A stretch of DNA of 64,000 nt from Agelas oroides. Its lineage: Eukaryota > Porifera > Demospongiae > Agelasida > Agelasidae. The translations under genes were made by a program, and so were the position numbers. The DNA lies in contig OX422185.1 in assembly GCA_949130485.1 (NCBI GenBank), positions 1,782,304 to 1,846,303 on the forward strand, read 5' to 3'. This document shows positions 10,061-20,434 of the stretch, piece after piece. Position 1 is the first letter of the stretch; every line of letters starts with the position of its first letter. The notes below the pieces were generated by a model. That model saw only the letters and a list, made by a program, of their open reading frames with translations, searched no databases and had not been told where the DNA came from.

Positions 10061-12240
10061 AGCCACAGACGTACCTTAGGCAATACGAAATTACTCCTGA
10101 AAATGGACAGTGAAACTATACCCACCAATTGTTGAACTAGATAGCGATTAGTGGTACGTGAATGACATAATTATACATACTGCCATAGAGGCCCATAGTG
10201 GATTGTGAACTCGATTTACACAAACAGTTTTCGTTAGTTTAGGATGAAACTCACTCAGTGGATACTGCCAGGTGAGCTCTAGATCAACCGGTACAGCTGT
10301 TCCTTGTACACGCATTTGATTGTTTTCTTGGGAATCCCCACAGAAAATTCTGCGCATCATAAAATGCCATAGCGAGTTTTGTTCCAAACAAGCAAGGGCT
10401 GTTTGTGTAAAGTGATTTCAACTTTTACTCTATGGTAGCCTGTGTGATTACGTCAATATAATTGCTATCCCACGTGTATCTCTACTTACCAGCTTCCAAC
10501 CTTCTCTGCAGCCACTCCACTGTATCGTAAATAAAGCACACTTTTAACACATTAACAGCACAATCACACAATATTGGAGTATAAAAGTATAGAATAATGT
10601 ATGTGTGTAATTTATGAGCCAAGAGCGTGTAATTAGAACGGGTGGCTTAAGTAAGAGCGTGTAACTCTTGAAACCGGTCGGAATTTACCGCCAGTACGAA
10701 ATGTAGTAATATGTATCTACATGTATTCAGCTGTGCGTAGACATAAGCCATTGTTGCTAAGCACATGACTGGGTGTAGTATGGTTCAATAATTTTTACCG
10801 GACTATGGACTTCTATTGGAATTGCATGCTCTTACTCGAGCCACATGTTCTTATGCATTCTAAATGAGCATAATCTCACGCCTAGTGAAGGATGGATACA
10901 CAATGTACCTACAGCTAAATATGATGTGTGTGCGTGTCTCCTGCAGCACCTCAGGACCTACTCAGAGTTGGAATGTCTGTAGACCTGGTAAATCAGGTCT
11001 TCCAAAACTTGTTCTTTTGGACAAATAGAACTGCAACGGGAGTCCCACAAGTTGTCTTTCAACAACACCAAAAGCTGTCTTTATATACATTGGCTTGTTT
11101 GCAACACTTATGGGTTTAGTATGACATCACTTACCAGATTCATTGTACTATGAACTGTTAGCATAGAAGCTCAGAGGCAATGTTCGGTTTCCCACAACTT
11201 GTAATAATTTAGAAGAGGAGGGAAGGGAAAGGGAGGGATACTGCTCGAGACAGACTTGGGAAGGGAGGGGGGGGGGGGGGGGGGGGGCAGGAAAAGCTCA
11301 TGTAGACAAATATCAAATATCAGTTGGACAATGGAAGCTTGAAAATAGACACAGCATGATAAACAGAAATTGGTCCCAGATTGATCCCCAAGAGAAACTT
11401 GACAAGGAAGCGGATAAATGCTGAAACGCACATGGCAACTTATAAATATATATACTTCTTGTGTCTCCAAGCTACCTAAACTATATCACCATGAAGGCAG
11501 GTTGCTCAGTCATACGGCAGACATTATGCATCATGATTTGAGTAGCTTACATGTCTGTGTAGCTGCCCTGGCTGACAAACCCTGTCACTAATGCTACATG
11601 TCTGGTCTGTGTACCATGACAAAGTATGAAACCAGCAGTATGTTGTTCACTCAGGCACTCAAAACACTTCTGAGGTCATTCTGGGCTGAATTTGTTTGTG
11701 GTTCCTTGTGTGGGGTACCTATTTTTGTATGGGTGCACGTTTACAAATACGAGGTTGGTTGTTGCAATCAAAATATTTATTTGTGTGAGTGACTATTATC
11801 AAATTTTATGGCAAAACATAATACTCTCCCTCACGCACACCTCCCTCTAATCAAAATAGGGTGCTTATTTGTGTGAGTGACTATTATCAAATTTTATGGC
11901 AAAACATATACTCTACCTCACACACACCTCCCTCCAACACCCCCACATCCACACTATCCCTCCCTGGGGAGTGGTCTTACTCATTGGTGTCAGGCTACGC
12001 CCAAGCCATGCTCCATTGTATTGCAAATCATTTGTTGGATATTATCCCTAGCAGCCACCTCTACCCACTTGGCTGCTAAGCAACATCCAGCAAGCAGGGT
12101 TGCTGGCTGTCCTTGGTATTTTAATTTCCCCCACACCTCCCCTAGTAGTGGCTACAGGTTATGCATGTACAGTGTATGTATACATAAGCTTTCACTACCT
12201 CAAGATACATGTGTAACAAATTGTATTATGTAATAGTTAG
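10061..12240. other. Gene-free stretch with repeat fragments
   Basis: Contains a repeat (about 10950-11110) related to 23890-24150, a poly-G run (about 11264-11287), and a duplicated 50-bp segment (about 11784-11834 and 11868-11918, 'gtgtgagtgactattatc'). The part 12000-12240 reappears in reverse orientation around 24750-24930. No gene supported. Confidence 0.45.
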
Positions 12241-12306
12241 ATCCCTCCTTGGTGGTCATTTGGTGTTCCTGAAAAGTGTTGAGTTTTGCAATGATGGTTC
12301 TGAATA

Positions 12307-12760
12307 CACTGTAAAAACATTTGGGTTACTTCAACCATATTATGGTCATCTCAGTTGCATGCTTTTGTGTACATGACACTTTACAAACTTCAAGGGATGC
12401 TTCCAATTTGATTGAAAGCTTAAGTGTAGTTGAGACGCTTCTCCTTTTTGTTAACTTAGGATCTTTTTGCAGAAAGCCTAGCTATTTGGCTACATTCCTG
12501 GATAACCATGCAACTAAGGAACTCCTCCAGGGGCGGATGTGTAGGATCTAAGAAACACCAAACCTTACCAGAAATGCTGATTTATAGGCTTTCTGCAAGA
12601 TGATCCTAATCTAACAAAAGGGAGAAGCTTCTCAACTACACTTTGATTCAAATTGTAAGCATCCCTTGATGACGTTCATAGCTAATGTTTCACTTACACA
12701 ACAGGCATGCAACTGAGATGACCAAAATATGGTTGAAGTAACCCAAATGTTTTTACAGTG
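12307..12760. mobile_element. Foldback MITE with TA duplication and an empty paralogous site
   Basis: Both ends read CACTGTAAAAACATTTGGGT inward and the inverted similarity extends over most of the 454 bp. Flanked by TA (12305-12306, 12761-12762). The related repeat at about 24981 reads 'tgaatacgtttcaa' with a single TA and no insert. TA targeting fits Tc1/mariner-type mobilisation. Confidence 0.85.
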
Positions 12761-13155
12761 TATGTTTCAAGGTCAAATTTATGCCCCTGAAATACATGTA
12801 CATTACTTGTAATGTTGCCAAGACTTCTCAAGGGGATATTTCCCAGGGTCCTACCCCCCACACCTCCTCTTTATCATTTTATCATCCCTCTTGCATAGCT
12901 TTCAACTTCCGCTATTATACTTCACTGGATACCAGCTATGGACATGAAATAAGACTGATCTGTAGGTAATGCCCCTCAATAATATATATCTAAGAATCAG
13001 CATAAAAAGGTGGGTGGGGATTCAACAAAGATCAATTGAGTGCTGTTTGTAGCTCAAATTCATGACGAACATGGGACAAGCTACATGTAGGCCTAAAACG
13101 TAATGCAGTTGAGATGTGGGATGGAGCTGCTGTAATAAAATTTTATAGGTCTATA

Positions 13156-13534
13156 CAGTGGAACCCCCGCTTAACGGACACCCCTCAACAGCGGAGACCC
13201 ACGATATAACGGACAATTCTGAAAGTCTCGACTATCTTTCCGTTCACTTCAATACTTAAGCGATCCCTGAACAGCAGTCACCCCGCTACATGTACTTGGT
13301 ACAACGGACAGTTTTCGCAGTCCCAATTGTATGCAAACAATACTTAACGACCATGATTGAGTGGACACTTGTCGACCTTTTCAGCAAAATTGTCCACCAT
13401 CACTGCTGAGTCAACACCTTGAAAACAGCCCAATTACGCCTACTACACCCACTGGAAATACACCGGAGGCCCCTTAGTTAGGGATACCTCGCTACAAGGG
13501 ACCAAATGGTGTCCGTTATAGAGGCATTCCATTG
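13156..13534. mobile_element. pogo/Tigger-like MITE, complete, with empty site in the paralogue
   Basis: Left end CAGTGGAACCCCCGCTTAAC, right end (complement) CAATGGAATGCCTCTATAAC, both followed by GGACACC. Flanked by TA. The duplicated segment at 29260-29275 reads 'aggtctgtacaagaaatag' with one TA and no insert, so this element arrived after the duplication or was precisely lost from copy 2. No transposase. Confidence 0.85.
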
Positions 13535-13933
13535 TACCAGAAATAGCCTACTCAGAGGGTCCATGCGTAGTAGGCATGGACATTCACACTGAACAAATTG
13601 GCACAAGGTCGGTCATGTGACAACTTTACTCGTAAATTGTTCGATGACTGGCCGTTATCATAAGCACTGCATGTGTGTACCCTCCACATACCAGACAATA
13701 TACTACACACACAATTCTATACACGTAGCGTTGTTCACAGGCCTTCCCACGATCCAGTTATTGATAGTTTACAGTATGCAAAAACAGCAGGAGAAGACCT
13801 GGCCGGGAGATTTTATCACACAAGCTACATCACAGTTCAGCGGTATGGCACTTCGAAGGCAGCGATGCAATCGAAATATGCGACGGAATAACTTTAAGAT
13901 TTTTACGTGAGACTACCACATGTGTGAAATGTG

Positions 13934-13985
13934 TAGCCTTGTTCTCAGGCAATGGAAAGACGGGCGGGACCTGAGAACGAGGCTA
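13934..13985. mobile_element. 52-bp TAGYCTYG-family miniature
   Basis: TAGCCTTGTTCTCAGG at the left, CCTGAGAACGAGGCTA at the right, almost nothing between. Flanks TGAAATGTG and TAAAATGTG match at 8 of 9 positions. The homologous site in copy 2 ends at about 29856 with the same right flank but has a longer element. Confidence 0.65.
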
Positions 13986-14007
13986 TAAAATGTGTTCTTT
14001 AATACCT

Positions 14008-14251
14008 CCCCACTCCCCTCCCTCTTCCAAGACAGACATTAACCTCACTCATGTAATAAGATCTCTCAGGAATTCCACCACTCTCTTCTCCCACTCCCCT
14101 CCCTCTACCAAGACAGACATTAACTTCACTCATGTCATAAGATCTCTCAGGAATTCCACCACTCTCTTCTCCCACTCCCCTCCCTCTACCAAGACAGACA
14201 TTAACCTCACTCATGTGATAAGATCTCTCAGGAACTCCACCACTCTACTAT
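14008..14251. repeat. 81-bp tandem repeat, 3 copies
   Basis: Units start about 14008, 14090 and 14171 with CCCACTCCCCTCCCTC...AAGACAGACATTAAC. The homologous place in copy 2 (about 29895-29980) has a single unit. Confidence 0.9.
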
Positions 14252-14608
14252 TGCATACTGCAAGTGATCGAAAAACTGGACACTGGGAAGTTAAGAAGGC
14301 TAATGCACAATCACATACCTTCAGAATACGCTGACATTCCCACTTAGTTGAAACATGTCCGGACACATCCTAGTACCACAAGACCTGCAGGACAAGACAC
14401 ATCATGTGACAGTCATGTGACCATGGCCTCCATGGCCTCCTCTGCAGGAGAGTCCACCTCAAGGATGGTAGGTAGTCTCATTCCCAGGACACTTCCAAGG
14501 ACAGGGTTAGAGTCGCTCACCCAGTAAAATTTCCTTCGTTTTTCACACTGTATGTGATCACAAACAAAAGCCTGAGAATGAGGATAGGTTTGGCTACACA
14601 AGTTTTAA

Positions 14609-14958
14609 TCTAGCCTTGTTCCCAGGCTCCCCTGCTCTAGAACGTGAACATTGAAGTTGTACAGGCAGGAAGAGCCTGGTGTTTTTTCTCACATGAGCAG
14701 TGTCAAGGGTAGAAAGGGGGTAGAAAGACCTTAATTGTGTGTGGGTGTACCTGAAGACTCAGAACAGCAGAAAGAGTGAAGGCAGCGGGTGACTTACTTC
14801 ACATATCTAGCTAGCTAGGAGTGAGTATCCTACACACCGAGTATTGAGTGTATAGTTGGATGAACAGCGTGTAAAACGTTCTGTTCTGAAAATTCTGGCC
14901 CCTTTTGATAACGTCACGCTCATGTCTGCGTTCTGGAATGGGGGAGCCTTGGATCGAG
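14609..14958. mobile_element. TAGYCTYG-family element, eroded
   Basis: Left end 'tagccttgttcccaggctcc'; right end 'ggggagccttggatcgagcc'. The same insertion is present in the paralogous block at about 30342-30716, so it predates the segmental duplication. No clean target duplication. Confidence 0.55.
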
Positions 14959-15328
14959 CCTGGTTCTAATTAAACTGGACAGTAGGAAGGCCTGGGAATG
15001 GGGCTGGGTTTGGTTACATATGTTCCAACTCAGGCACTACCATTGCACTATCAGTGCTGCATGACTGCACAGATACCAAAAATATATGAGGGGAGGAAGG
15101 GGGGGGGGGGGGGGAGGAGGAGGACGAGGAGCAAGAGGGAGGGACACGTGCAGGGTTCTGCCCACACTGGTCGGCAGCGGTAATGCCCAACCAGTTCTTT
15201 GCTACCCCGACCAGTACTTACCTTCACCGACCAGCACTAGCGCTACGTGGCTAGCAGCTTTGCACCACCGTTGAGTACGATGTGCATTATATAGAGTAAG
15301 CCAGCGAGGCATATTTTTCGAATTGGGA

Positions 15329-15583
15329 TAAAACTACACTATTTGTATGCACATTCCAACCACTAGAAGGGGAGATTTAGTGGGCCCCCCTCCACTAAAC
15401 TCCACCTTCTTGTTTAGAAGGGGACGTTTAGTGGGGGAGGCCACTGAAGTTTTCCTTCTTGTCAAGAAGGGAAAGTTTAGTGGGCCCCTCCATTAAACTC
15501 CGCCTTCCTGTTTAGAAGGGGAGGTTTAGTGGGGGGGGCCACTAAACTTTCCCTTCTTGACAAGAAGGCAGGGATTAGTGGAT
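15329..15583 (+). repeat. Left modular terminal inverted repeat
   Basis: Mirror copy of 17937-18199. Composed of alternating modules (AGAAGGGGAGATTTAGTGGG, then inverted CCACTAAACTCC...CTTCTTG, and so on), giving many nested small hairpins. Confidence 0.85.
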
Positions 15584-15756
15584 CTTGCAGGAATTAGTGG
15601 ATCTTGGTGCACGTGGATCTTGGTAGCACCACTATCCAGGCCATGGTTCCCAGGCAGCGAATGGACAGGAAATGCCTTCAACAGGTGGGAACCTTCTTGG
15701 TACAGCTTATTAGCTATATATAACTCTGTGGTGTGAAAATTAGTCATTTCTACACC

Positions 15757-17807
15757 ATGGAAGAAACACAAGAGGAGTGTGATGTTTGTTTGGAACCTGC
15801 TGTCATCTACTGTGAACAGTGTAGAAAGCCCTACTGCCAGGAATGTAATAGCAGGAGGCATGCCAAGCGGCAAGGCCATCATTACCAGCAGCTCTCACAG
15901 CTACCATTGCTGCCAAAACCTTCTGAAGGTATGATGGTGCCATTATAATCTATAAACAGCTCCAGTCTTTGTATTACTAATGCATTCTGTATTGTCCAAG
16001 CAGTTTGTCCTTCAGTCATAGTGTAGACAGCTAGAGGTATCACCTAACTTCAATATCTCATTTGCAGTTACTGACTTCGATTCAAACAGCTTAACAGGAG
16101 CCTTAGCTAAGAACTTTGGTCACCTCCAACTGAAAGACTGGCAGGAGAAGGTGGTACAGGCTGTCCTCCAAGGCAAACATGCCATCGTTATGCAACCAAC
16201 AGGAAGTGGAAAGAGTGTATGCTTCCAGTTACCTCCTTTCATTGGTGGTGGTATTGCTCTAGTGATTACTCCCACTCTTAGTCTGATACATGATCAGGTT
16301 CACCATCTTTGCAGCAAGGGCATTCCAGCGACGTTCCTGTGCTCCACCCAGAGGGACCATACGATTGCTTCAAGCATCTCTGCTGGCAAGTATAAGGTTG
16401 TTTACCTAACGCCTGAAAGGCTGTTTCCTGGAGGGATCCAACCAGACCATCTCTTCCAGTCATCCACCAAAGAAGAGGAAATCGACAAAGAAGGTATGTA
16501 AAGTTGTACAAATTTGTTGTGGTTTACAAGCCCTTCCTTGTGGTTTATAAGTCCTTTCCCTTGGTTGATATAATGAACATGAAAAAACTTATCTCTTGCA
16601 GAGCCAGAAGACAGAACAGTCTACCAAGCCCTCCACGACCCCCTCGCCACCTGCTGAGCACCCCACAACCCACTCACCACCCACAACCTACTCGCCACCC
16701 ACTCGCCACTCACCACCCACGACCTACTCGCCACCCACTCGCCACTCGCCACCCACAACCTACTCACCACCCACTCGCCACTCGCCACCCACAACCTACT
16801 CACCACCCACTCGCCACTCACCGCCGACGCCATACTCGCCACCTACAACCCACTCACCACCCACAACTCACTCACCACTCACGACCTACTCACCACCTGT
16901 CGTATCACGTAAACCTTGTTTGTGTAGAGGTGGATGTGGAGCCAAGAAGAGGTGTTCTTGTCGGCAACTAGGACAGCCATGTTTGCCCTGGTGTCACCCA
17001 GCTGTTGAGAATTGTTGCAATGAAGGGCTGGCAAGTGAAGCAGATCCAGTAGTGGACATCGATAATGTAAGGGACGTAAAGAGTATTACACCCTGGGTGA
17101 TAATTGGCAATGGACTTGACCTTCTACCAGAAGACAAGCAAGTGATCCTAAGTGGGCAGTGGTTGAACTTCAGGATAATATTTAGCTGGCAATTTCTGCT
17201 AAAACAAGAGCATCCCCAAGTTGGAGGACTGCAGCCTACATTTGGCCGATTTCAGCCACAAAAGCGGGAAATGGTCCAAGTATTGAACTCAGGTGGCAAT
17301 CATTGGGTCGCAGTGTCCAACATAGGTTGCAGTCCGGGAAGAGTCCAATGGCTGGATAGCTTGCATGGTTTGCCATCCCTTTCCCAACAGAGAATAGTTG
17401 CTGACTTGCTCCAGGCAACAGTGGATGAAATTGTGATTCAAACTATGTATGTACAGAAACAGCTAGGGGGTTCCGATTGCGGGTTGTTTGCACTAGCATT
17501 TATCACAGCCGTTCTTAACAACCAAGATCCAACCACACTATGCTTCGAGCAAAACAAGATGCGCAGGCATCTCACCGAATGCTTGGAAAAGAAAACACCC
17601 CTTCCATTTCCCATAACAAAGCGCCGGAAAAGATGACGAGATATACTGCACACAACGGTAGTACCTGTTTATTGTGTCTGCCGCCTACCAGATGATGGCA
17701 GCCGAATGGTGCAGTGCAGTCACTGCTTCAAGTGGTACCATGTCAAGTGGGTAGTCACAGACAACAGTATACTTGAACAGAAAGATTGGTTTTGTAACTT
17801 CTGTTAG
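15757..17807 (+). CDS. Element-borne B-box / SF2 helicase fragment / CXC / Ulp1-type protease / PHD protein (frame interrupted)
   Basis: Exon 1 15757-15928 starts at an ATG in CACCATGG and encodes a B-box zinc finger (CDVC...CEQC...CQEC...H...H). Exon 2 16068-16493 joins in phase and encodes the start of an SF2, RecQ-like helicase: Q-like W-Q pair, motif I TGSGKS, motif Ia TPTLSLIHDQ, and LTPERL; the DEAH box and all of domain 2 are missing. Exon 3 begins at the first AG (16602), which hits a stop after about 17 codons, or at the AG before 16615, which keeps frame. It then encodes a repeat of SPPT units, a CXC-type cysteine cluster (CLCRGGCGAKKRCSCR), and a C48/Ulp1-like protease core with NHW histidine, WLDSL aspartate, the Gln before, and DCG cysteine, all present. 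The frame ends TGA at 17634-17636 after a basic tail KRRKR, and the same frame continues to a PHD-type finger (CVC, CSHC, H, WFCNFC) ending at 17807. Likely nuclear. Whether the gene is functional is doubtful. Confidence 0.7.
16625..16900 (+). repeat. Coding minisatellite (SPPT-rich linker)
   Basis: Tandem CCACCCAC(A/G)ACCTACTCG-type units encode repeated TYSPPTRHSPP. It lies exactly where the second half of the helicase domain would be expected, so it has replaced or bridged a deletion. Confidence 0.85.
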
Positions 17808-17936
17808 CACTCACTGTTCTTTGCGTAATCATCATGGTACTTTGCAACCAGACAGCAAAACTATTAGCATGTGTTTGTTGGGCCATTTACCTTTCTCCAA
17901 GATCCATGTACACATACTCTCCAAAATAGTGGGCCC

Positions 17937-18199
17937 CCCACTAATCCCTGCCTTCTTGTCAAGAAGGGAAAGTTTAGTGGCCCCCCCTACTAAACCTCCC
18001 CTTCTAAACAGGAAGGCGGAGTTTAATGGAGGGGCCCACTAAACTTTCCCTTCTTGACAAGAAGGAAAACTTCAGTGGCCTCCCCCACTAAACCTCGCCT
18101 TCTAAACAAGAAGGCGGAGTTTAGTGGAGGGGGGCCCACTAAATCTCCCCTTCTAGTGGTTGGAATGTGCATACAAATAGTGTCATTTTGTACCAACCC
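17937..18199 (-). repeat. Right modular terminal inverted repeat
   Basis: Inverted copy of 15329-15583, including the innermost CACTAATCCCTGCCTTCTTG and outermost AATAGTGTCATTTTGTACC. Confidence 0.85.
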
Positions 18200-18266
18200 A
18201 GCTACGACAACTTGACAACGACCAGCCCTCACAATCCTCTATATGTACTGCACAGGTGGTACTGAA

Positions 18267-18876
18267 TAGCCTCGTTCCCAGGCCTTCCCCGGCTCCAGCT
18301 TTTGATCGCTTGCAGTATGCAAAAACGGAGGGAGAAGGCCTGGTGAATCTTACCACGTGATCCGCGGCACACATGACGTCACAGGTTCTAGACACGAAGA
18401 CATATTCCCATTTATATCTCCAGCTAGAGAGAAGCGAGAGAATCAAGACAAGATCCAGCCGAGAGACAAGTCCTACCTCTAGAACATAACCGAGTCTGAA
18501 GCAGAACCGCTGAAGGATTGTTCCGCTGCAAGTGTTGCAAATCCAAAAGCGGCTCCTTTTTCGCTACGTTAGCTAAATTTTGTCACTGCAGATATTTCAC
18601 ACATGTCGTTCGGCAACCCTTCGGAGCTATTCCTTCTAGCTCGGATATGTTTTGTACGAGTGATGTTGTTCTCCGTCAGCGCTTGTCTCATCTTCGTAGC
18701 TAGTACAGAACGCAAGATCGGTCTTCTCCCTAGCATGGCTATAGTATGTAAGCGTGACGACATGTGACGCCTGTGCCGCGGATCACGTGGTAAGATTCAC
18801 CAGGCCTTCTCCCTCCGTTTTTGCATACTGCAAGCGGTCAAACACTGGAGCCGGGGAAGGCCTGGGAACGAGGCTA
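18267..18876. mobile_element. TAGYCTYG-family TIR element with empty site in the paralogue
   Basis: Ends TAGCCTCGTTCCCAGGCC and GGCCTGGGAACGAGGCTA, long TIR including the CGGCTCC...TTGATCGCTTGCAGTATG region and a further inverted TGATCCGCGGC. Target GTACTGAA is duplicated (18259-18266, 18877-18884); the paralogous site at 31476-31483 has one copy and no insert. 610 bp, no gene. Confidence 0.92.
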
Positions 18877-19038
18877 GTACTGAATGCCTCAGTCACACAC
18901 CCGGCAGCCACTTAGCATGTGCCATCAGAACTCAGTTAGGGGTCGACTGGTAAATTCCCATCAGGAGAGAACCCATGCTGAGTGTCTAAATGTATAGATC
19001 ATCTTGCCTCAAGCTGGAATTAAAGATATCTTTTCACT

Positions 19039-19140
19039 GGTTGTCGTAGCTCAGAGGCAGAGCATCAGCTGACAAGCCAGGTGTCCTGGGTTCGATTCCC
19101 AGCGACTGCCGGACTTTTCACTTCCCTCTATTTTCACCTC
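19039..19140 (+). repeat. tRNA-derived SINE, copy 1
   Basis: Head 19039-19112 has a Pol III A box (TAGCTCAGAGGC) and a consensus B box (GGTTCGATTCC), a good T arm (CTGGG/CCCAG), D arm (GCTC/GAGC) and acceptor-like pairing, but a poor anticodon stem. A tail CTTTTCACTTCCCTCTATTTT follows. Four further copies share head and tail, so this is a SINE rather than a functional tRNA gene. Confidence 0.75.
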
Positions 19141-19640
19141 GAAACATTCTCTTTATTTCCAGTGTGAGGCAGAGCATTTAGAAGAAGTTATCACTGACCT
19201 GCATGGTGGAGTTTATGAAGCTGTTGCTAGGTGGGACAGCTGAGACAACCACGGCCCTCGACAAGAACGTAGAGTGCAGCCAGTTTCGGAACAACAGAAA
19301 AATGCCAAGATTAAGAGCTGTTGTGAATCCTTCACGACGTGTGAACTGATCTGGGGATAGAGAGAAGTAGTGACCAACAAAAACATTCAAAACGATCTTC
19401 AGTAAAATTTAAACATATGCAGCTTGGTAATCAAATGGATCGAAGAGTAGTCTTTAAACCTAGGTTGGACGTCTAGTCTTGCGTAGCCAAACTTGGATGT
19501 CATAATTGTCAATACCTGATATCACTGATATCATGGTAATAGGACTATTACACCTACAACTGTCCTACTACTATACTATCTATGGTAATATCCACACACC
19601 CTTGGGAACTTTAGGGACGCCTGTCATGAAAATACTGGTC

Positions 19641-20059
19641 TGGCAAAATTCCAGAAAATCTGGTCTCCCAGACCACTCATAATTTTGGTCTGCACATGTG
19701 TAGCAGACCGACCACGACATACGATAGATCAGAAACAATGAGTATGTAAGTGAACAATGAGGGGACCCAACACAACAATACAGCTTGTATGTAGTCCCGT
19801 GTAACAAAAATGCGGCTGCATTATCTACCATCCAAAAATCATTGTCTAAGGGTATGCACCTACAGAGTCAGAAGAGTCCAGTTCACCTGACAACATGGAG
19901 TATAGGTTCGAGTGCAGATGCTTTTGTCCAAGTGATTTAATGTCTGCATAGTAATAAAATAAGTTGCAAACAGTTGGTGGTGTGCTCTAATTAGAATGAT
20001 AGCATAGCAGAATCAGCAAGCGCTGATGCAACCTTTGTTTAGAACTTCTACATGTACGC
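19641..20059. other. Gene-free stretch
   Basis: No element boundary or gene recognised, though parts of 19960-20050 still resemble 32330-32430. Confidence 0.45.
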
Positions 20060-20434
20060 TGAGAATTATGAGATGCTTTGATGCTCACAATTTATGCTTC
20101 TAAGCAAAATAATTTTTACAGTATGCTCTCCGGCTCAGCACTGGTCCTGCTCAAACTCTCGGAGGCATCTTCCCCCGAGTCTTCAACCTCTTCTCCATCG
20201 CTCGAGACTGTGGTAAATGTTGTGCCAGAAGCTAAGCTATCAGACAGGCTACTAATACTACAACTGGGCTTGTTACGTTCGGCCATTTTTTCCTATTGAG
20301 TCACGTGGAAACTGCACATGCGCAATACGCATGGGGCTAAAAAAGAACCGAATTATGCCGGCATTATGCTCGATGCTTTGAAGGGTCAATTATGCTCGAA
20401 ATTATGCCGGCATAATATTCGCACCCCTAGTCAC
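20060..20434 (-). mobile_element. hAT-type element, left-truncated copy
   Basis: Nearly identical to 2330-2717 and followed by the same GTCACGGGGGAGCAAC flank and minisatellite, so it arose by segmental duplication of element plus flank, not by a new transposition. The TAGGGGTG left end is missing. Confidence 0.75.
20116..20286 (-). CDS. Small ORF (56 aa) within the hAT-type element
   Basis: Starts at an ATG in AAAAATGGCC and runs to TAA. The product is Ser-rich and acidic in its second half (MAERNKPSC... SSDGEEVEDSGE...). It has no similarity I recognise. Because it sits just inside the element's terminal repeat, it could be the first exon or N-terminus of a lost transposase. The paralogous copy at about 2412-2580 is open in the same frame with conservative changes but has lost the ATG. 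Function unknown. Confidence 0.35.
   Translation of the reverse strand: MAERNKPSCSISSLSDSLASGTTFTTVSSDGEEVEDSGEDASESLSRTSAEPESIL

Larger units (their letters stand above)
12900..15085. repeat. Segmental duplication copy 1, left block
   Basis: Collinear with 28990-30840: shared blocks include 'cttccgctattatacttca', 'gacgaacatgggacaagct', 'ggccgttatcataagcactg' (variant), 'gacagacattaacctcactc' (variant) and 'catgtccggacacatcctag'. This copy additionally holds the TA-flanked element at 13156 and three instead of one 81-bp unit. No intact gene is seen in either copy. Confidence 0.85.
15320..18199 (+). mobile_element. 2.9-kb TIR element carrying a B-box/helicase/CXC/Ulp1/PHD gene
   Basis: Two inverted arms of about 260 bp (15329-15583 and about 17937-18199) enclose a single spliced gene. 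Outermost bases GGGATAAAACTACACTATTT and the complement of AATAGTGTCATTTTGTACC are mirror images; these match the ends of the 134-bp MITE at 5943-6076. Inside each arm an about 30-50 bp module (AGAAGG...TTTAGTGGGG) recurs in alternating orientation, as expected of subterminal protein-binding sites. The expected flanking direct duplication was not found; the right end abuts a partial SINE head (18200-18215) and the left flank is unrelated, so the target may be rearranged. No recognisable DDE transposase is encoded, so either this copy is non-autonomous with captured genes or the transposase is of an unfamiliar kind. Ulp1-type proteases occur in some KDZ and Mutator-like elements (family knowledge), but assignment here is inference. 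Confidence 0.7.
18205..19640. repeat. Segmental duplication copy 1, right block
   Basis: Collinear with about 31415-32230: 'cacaatcctctatatgtact', 'gtactgaatgcctcagtcac', 'gtcgactgg', the SINE head, 'gaagaagttatcactgacct' and 'ggttggacgtctagtcttgc'. Interrupted only in this copy by the element at 18267-18876. Confidence 0.85.

Noticed and set aside
13990-14334. Coding repeat protein in the 81-bp array
   Set aside because: The frame survives because 81 is a multiple of 3; the paralogous block has one unit and no gene around it.
19039-19112. Functional tRNA gene
   Set aside because: Good A and B boxes, but the anticodon stem pairs poorly and four further copies share a non-tRNA tail; a SINE fits better.
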